The notes under the pieces: model-generated
Seen by the model: the letters and a program-made list of their open reading frames with translations, nothing else
Databases searched by the model: none
What the model was told of the DNA's origin: nothing
Position numbers and translations under genes: made by a program
Shown: one piece after another, positions 13,171 through 15,781 of the stretch
Layout: each line of letters starts with the position of its first letter
How positions within the stretch are numbered: position 1 is the first letter of the stretch
NCBI GenBank assembly: GCA_038224615.1
Contig: JBBRFH010000048.1
Location: 1-15,781, forward strand
Reading direction: 5' to 3'
Origin: JBBRFH01 sp038224615
Lineage (GTDB): Bacteria > Planctomycetota > Phycisphaerae > Tepidisphaerales > Tepidisphaeraceae
Length of the DNA: 15,781 nucleotides

Positions 13171-15014
13171 GCTTCGAACTCCTCAACGTCCACCGCCGAC
13201 CGCATGAAACGATCGAACCACGCGCTGGCGGCGCGCACGTCGTCGATCGTGCCGCGGCGGGTGACGCGGCCGTCTTCGATGACGTAGACGTAGTCGGCCT
13301 GCTGGACAAGCGATGGGCGGTGCGTGGTCAGCACGGTCGTCCGCCCGACCATCAGGCGGTCGATTGCCGCGATGATGGCCGCCTCGCTGTCGGGCTCGAC
13401 GCTGCTGGTCGGCTCGTCGAGCAGCAGGACCTTCGGGTTCGCCAGAAAAGCGCGGGCGATGCTGATGCGCTGCTTCTGTACGCCCGAGAGGCGCACCCCA
13501 CGTTCGCCGACCAGCGTGTCGTACCCGTCCGGCATTTGCGTGATGAACCCGTGCGCGTTGGCGGCTTTGGCGGCATGGATCACCTGGTCCATCGTCGCGT
13601 CGCCGTGCCCGTATCGAATGTTGTCCGCCACCGACTCGTTGAAGAGGAACGTCTCCTGTTGGACCAGCGCCATGTGTTGACGAAGGCTCTCGCGCCGCAG
13701 CTGCCGAAGATCGGTCCCATCGAGCGTGACCATGCCGGCAATCGGGTCGTAGAAACGAAGGAGCAGATTCAGGATCGTCGATTTTCCCGACCCGCTCGGC
13801 CCGACGATGGCAACCGTTTTGCCGGCCGGCACCTCGATGGTGACGTCTCGGAGGACGATCTCTTCAGTCGTGGCCCGGTAGCTGAAGCTGACGCCCTTGA
13901 GCGTCATGGCGCCGTTTACACTCGCTACCTGCTTGGCGTCCGATGCGTCGGGCAACTCGTCGGGCGCATCAAGGAGTTCAAAAACGCGTCGGGCGGATGC
14001 CACGGCGCGCTGGACCATGTCGTTCACCCGCGCCAGCGTCTGAACGGGTCCGAACAGTCGCCACCAATAGGCGCGGAATGCCAGCAATTTTCCGAGCGTG
14101 AAGGTGCCGCCCGGCGTGAGGATCAGGTATCCGCCCAAGCCGATCATGAACGTGTTGCTGAGGAATCCGACGGCCCGGGTGAAGGGAAAGTAGATCGTCC
14201 GCGCGTTGATCGCCCGCACCTGCTGGCGGAAGTTGTCTTCGGTCGCCGCCTCAAACCGCTCGGCCTCGGCCTGCTCTCGGCCGTAGATCTTGATGACGAC
14301 CACGCCGCTGAGGTTTTCCTGCAAGCGCGACGACACGCCGCTGGCCGCCTGGCGCGCCTCGCGGTAGATCGGCTGCACCTTGGCGTTGAACATCCGCAGC
14401 AGCACGTACACCACCAGCAGCGGCGCCAACGACGCGCTGGCCACTCGCCAGTCGAGCAGCATCACGACCACCACCGTCATCACCCACAGCAGCCCTTCTC
14501 CAAGGATCACTTCGATGCCGCCGGTGATAAAATTCCGAAGCTCATCGACATCGCCAAGCGCGCGGCTCATCAGATCGCCGGTCCGCTGACGCTGGAGGTA
14601 CGACAGGCTCTGCGTCTGCAGCTTGTGATAGACCTGCCGCCGCAAGTCGCGGATGAACCGCTCGGCCACCCGTTGCATGACGTTGTTGCTGAAGGTCTCC
14701 ATCGCCTCGAAAACGACGTAGACCACCGTCATCCAGACCATTGTCGAAATCAGCAGCGCCTGCCAACTTGCCAGATGATGAGCGAGTGAGATCAACGGGT
14801 CGAGGGCGTTGACGGTCCAGTTCGGGCGCTTCATCACCAGCCCGTCGGCGACGTACATCCACGCGAACGCCGGAAAGAGTTCGCCCGGCATCGACGCAAG
14901 CAGCAGCACCACACCGAGTACGATCCTCCCGCGCTGCGGGCGGAGCATTCCCAGCAGCCGCCTGAGGACGGCCATGGCGGAGAGTGGGTTGGGGTCGGTA
15001 ACTTCGATCCGCAT
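13167..15014 (-). CDS. ABC exporter, fused membrane and ATPase domains
   Basis: A 615-residue half-transporter of the MsbA/lipid-exporter type. Membrane helices lie near 30-60, 85-105, 165-187, 190-208 and 280-300, followed by the nucleotide-binding domain. Walker A is GPSGSGKST (405-413), the Q-loop is at VQQETFLF (about 451-458), Walker B is VLLLDEP (529-535), and the switch histidine is H565. The signature reads LSGVQ (509-513) in place of LSGGQ, and the D-loop reads SSVE in place of SALD. The start is uncertain: ATG 15014 has no SD, ATG 14975 also lacks one, and a longer form from 15080 is possible. It probably works as a homodimer. The substrate is unknown. Confidence 0.92.
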   Translation of the reverse strand: MRIEVTDPNPLSAMAVLRRLLGMLRPQRGRIVLGVVLLLASMPGELFPAFAWMYVADGLVMKRPNWTVNALDPLISLAHHLASWQALLISTMVWMTVVYVVFEAMETFSNNVMQRVAERFIRDLRRQVYHKLQTQSLSYLQRQRTGDLMSRALGDVDELRNFITGGIEVILGEGLLWVMTVVVVMLLDWRVASASLAPLLVVYVLLRMFNAKVQPIYREARQAASGVSSRLQENLSGVVVIKIYGREQAEAERFEAATEDNFRQQVRAINARTIYFPFTRAVGFLSNTFMIGLGGYLILTPGGTFTLGKLLAFRAYWWRLFGPVQTLARVNDMVQRAVASARRVFELLDAPDELPDASDAKQVASVNGAMTLKGVSFSYRATTEEIVLRDVTIEVPAGKTVAIVGPSGSGKSTILNLLLRFYDPIAGMVTLDGTDLRQLRRESLRQHMALVQQETFLFNESVADNIRYGHGDATMDQVIHAAKAANAHGFITQMPDGYDTLVGERGVRLSGVQKQRISIARAFLANPKVLLLDEPTSSVEPDSEAAIIAAIDRLMVGRTTVLTTHRPSLVQQADYVYVIEDGRVTRRGTIDDVRAASAWFDRFMRSAVDVEEFEA

Positions 15015-15045
15015 CAGGAGTGGCGGATTGTAGGACCGACGGCCG

Positions 15046-15074
15046 ATAAGAGGAACGTGACTGGCACGCTGCAA
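15046..15074 (-). promoter_or_regulatory. Possible promoter for the ABC exporter
   Basis: On the minus strand TTGCAG (15069-15074) and TCTTAT (15046-15051) are separated by 17 bp, a plausible but weak sigma70-type pair. It would start transcription about 25 nt before ATG 15014. The match to consensus is poor at the -35. Confidence 0.22.
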
Positions 15075-15140
15075 CTTCATCGTGCGCGCACTTCTCTGCG
15101 CAGAGTCGGTCCGGGCGAGGTCGAGCACCTGTCCCGGGCG

Positions 15141-15781
15141 ATGGCGCACGTCGATCAGCTCGACGACGCTGCCGCGGATCAGGCGCGAGATCGGGCGCGG
15201 GCGCGGGCGCGGGCGCGCGCCGGGTCGCGCGGCTATTGGCTGCTCGTCGGGCTGATCGTGATGGTCGCGTTCGGAAAGGCGATCCTCGCCGACACGATGG
15301 ACCCCGACGCGTTCTGGCACCTGCGTGTCGCCGACCAGCTCATCGCCGACGGCATCCGTCCGCTGGTCGATCAGATCAGCTTCGCCAGCATCAAGACGCC
15401 GTGGACGCCTTACTCCTGGCTTGCGGAGCTGTTCATGCGCGACGTGTGGAACCTCGGCGGCTACCACGCGGCTGCGGCCGTCACGGCGCTTTGCTCGGCG
15501 GGGATCGTCGTCTTCACCGCCCGCGCCTGCCGTGCCCGGACCACAAACCTTTTCGCCTCGCTTCTCTGCACCGTTGCGGCGGCGTGGTTGACGCTGCCGT
15601 TCGTGAGTTTCAGGCCGGTGACGTTTGCGCTGCTGCTGTTCGCGATCATCATTGATCTACTAGCCCGACCATCGAAGCGCGGCATCTGGCTCATCCCGCC
15701 GATCGTGCTGCTGATGACCAACCTGCACCTCTACGCCGGCCTGTGCGCAATCGCGGTGACGCTGGTCGCCGTCGCGTCGTG
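15141..15781 (+). CDS. Polytopic membrane protein, partial at right edge
   Basis: An open frame from ATG 15141 reaches the window end without a stop (213 full codons). After a charged N-terminus with an Ala/Arg repeat there is a hydrophobic helix (GYWLLVGLIVMVAFGKAIL). A motif DPDAFWHLRVADQLIADG follows, then TPYSWLAELFM and further hydrophobic segments. The DPDxFWHL and PYSWLAE words resemble large membrane proteins of planctomycetes and relatives that look like GT-C-type glycosyltransferases, but I cannot confirm this without the C-terminus. An upstream GTG at 15057 in the same frame is an alternative start, with AGAGG close by. It is divergent from the ABC exporter. Confidence 0.8.
   Translation, partial: MAHVDQLDDAAADQARDRARARARARAGSRGYWLLVGLIVMVAFGKAILADTMDPDAFWHLRVADQLIADGIRPLVDQISFASIKTPWTPYSWLAELFMRDVWNLGGYHAAAAVTALCSAGIVVFTARACRARTTNLFASLLCTVAAAWLTLPFVSFRPVTFALLLFAIIIDLLARPSKRGIWLIPPIVLLMTNLHLYAGLCAIAVTLVAVAS
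15193..15216 (+). repeat. GGGCGC hexanucleotide repeat, four copies
   Basis: Four perfect tandem GGGCGC units lie inside the N-terminal coding region of the membrane protein, followed by a partial unit, and are read as alternating Arg and Ala. The unit is 6 bp, so copy-number change would keep the frame and only alter the length of the basic N-terminal stretch. Confidence 0.85.

Noticed and set aside
11937..14789. A 950-codon open frame on the plus strand
   Set aside because: Most of it lies antisense to the ABC exporter and the 12546-12956 gene. The protein is rich in Arg, His, Asp and Gln with no domain, as is typical of antisense frames in GC-rich genes.
15015..15467. N-terminal extension of the ABC exporter frame up to 15467
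   Set aside because: It overlaps the divergent membrane protein gene in antisense, has an Arg/Pro/Asp-rich sequence unlike an exporter, and the homologous part begins at about 15014.
15236..15655. Plus-strand 139-codon frame rich in Arg
   Set aside because: It is a shadow of the membrane protein frame starting at 15141, which has clear hydrophobic helices and recognisable motifs.

Overview
This is a GC-rich bacterial window dominated by a Tad (tight adherence) / Flp type IVc pilus locus on the minus strand. The organism is probably a member of the Planctomycetota, perhaps class Phycisphaerae. That guess rests on GC-rich codon use, the Tad gene set, and degenerate intergenic repeats of a style I associate with that group; no rRNA or other phylogenetic marker is present.

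Layout. Positions 1-1411 (plus strand) hold the 3' end of an unrecognised gene, translationally coupled to an ABC-2-type transporter ATPase. A strong hairpin at about 1419-1447 separates it from the convergent Tad block and is best oriented to end the Tad transcript. Read in the direction of transcription (right to left), the Tad locus is: three small Flp prepilins (11829 to 11022), an A24 prepilin peptidase (11020 to 10475) and a TadE-like minor pseudopilin (10434 to 10003). Next comes a 756-bp non-coding stretch rich in inverted repeats (9247-10002), then cpaB, cpaC (secretin), cpaE (MinD-like), cpaF (motor ATPase), tadB, tadC and a terminal lipoprotein gene of unknown family. Several starts were moved inward from the longest open frame because a clear Shine-Dalgarno (SD) sequence sits inside the longer frame. 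One pilin gene (11659-11829) is only 56 codons long.

Right of the pilus locus are a 480-bp gene-poor stretch, a small two-helix membrane protein (plus strand), a convergent conserved-looking unknown (minus strand), and an ABC exporter of the fused membrane/ATPase type (minus strand) with altered signature and D-loop residues. A 53-codon ORF overlaps the exporter stop by ATGA and may be the remnant of a DUF429-like gene. A divergent polytopic membrane protein runs off the right edge; its N-terminus carries a hexanucleotide repeat.

How it works together. CpaA/TadV cleaves the Flp prepilins and probably TadE. CpaF powers assembly through the TadB/TadC inner-membrane platform, CpaC forms the outer-membrane pore with CpaB beside it, and CpaE probably positions the machine. 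The lipoprotein sits where a pilotin or CpaD-like factor would be useful, but that is inference. The main points of interest are the three-pilin cassette with an intrinsic terminator after its first gene, the large inverted repeat and operator-like sites ahead of cpaB, and the unassigned Tad-linked lipoprotein. I see no clearly new multi-gene system; the pilus is a recognisable family with some unusual local features.
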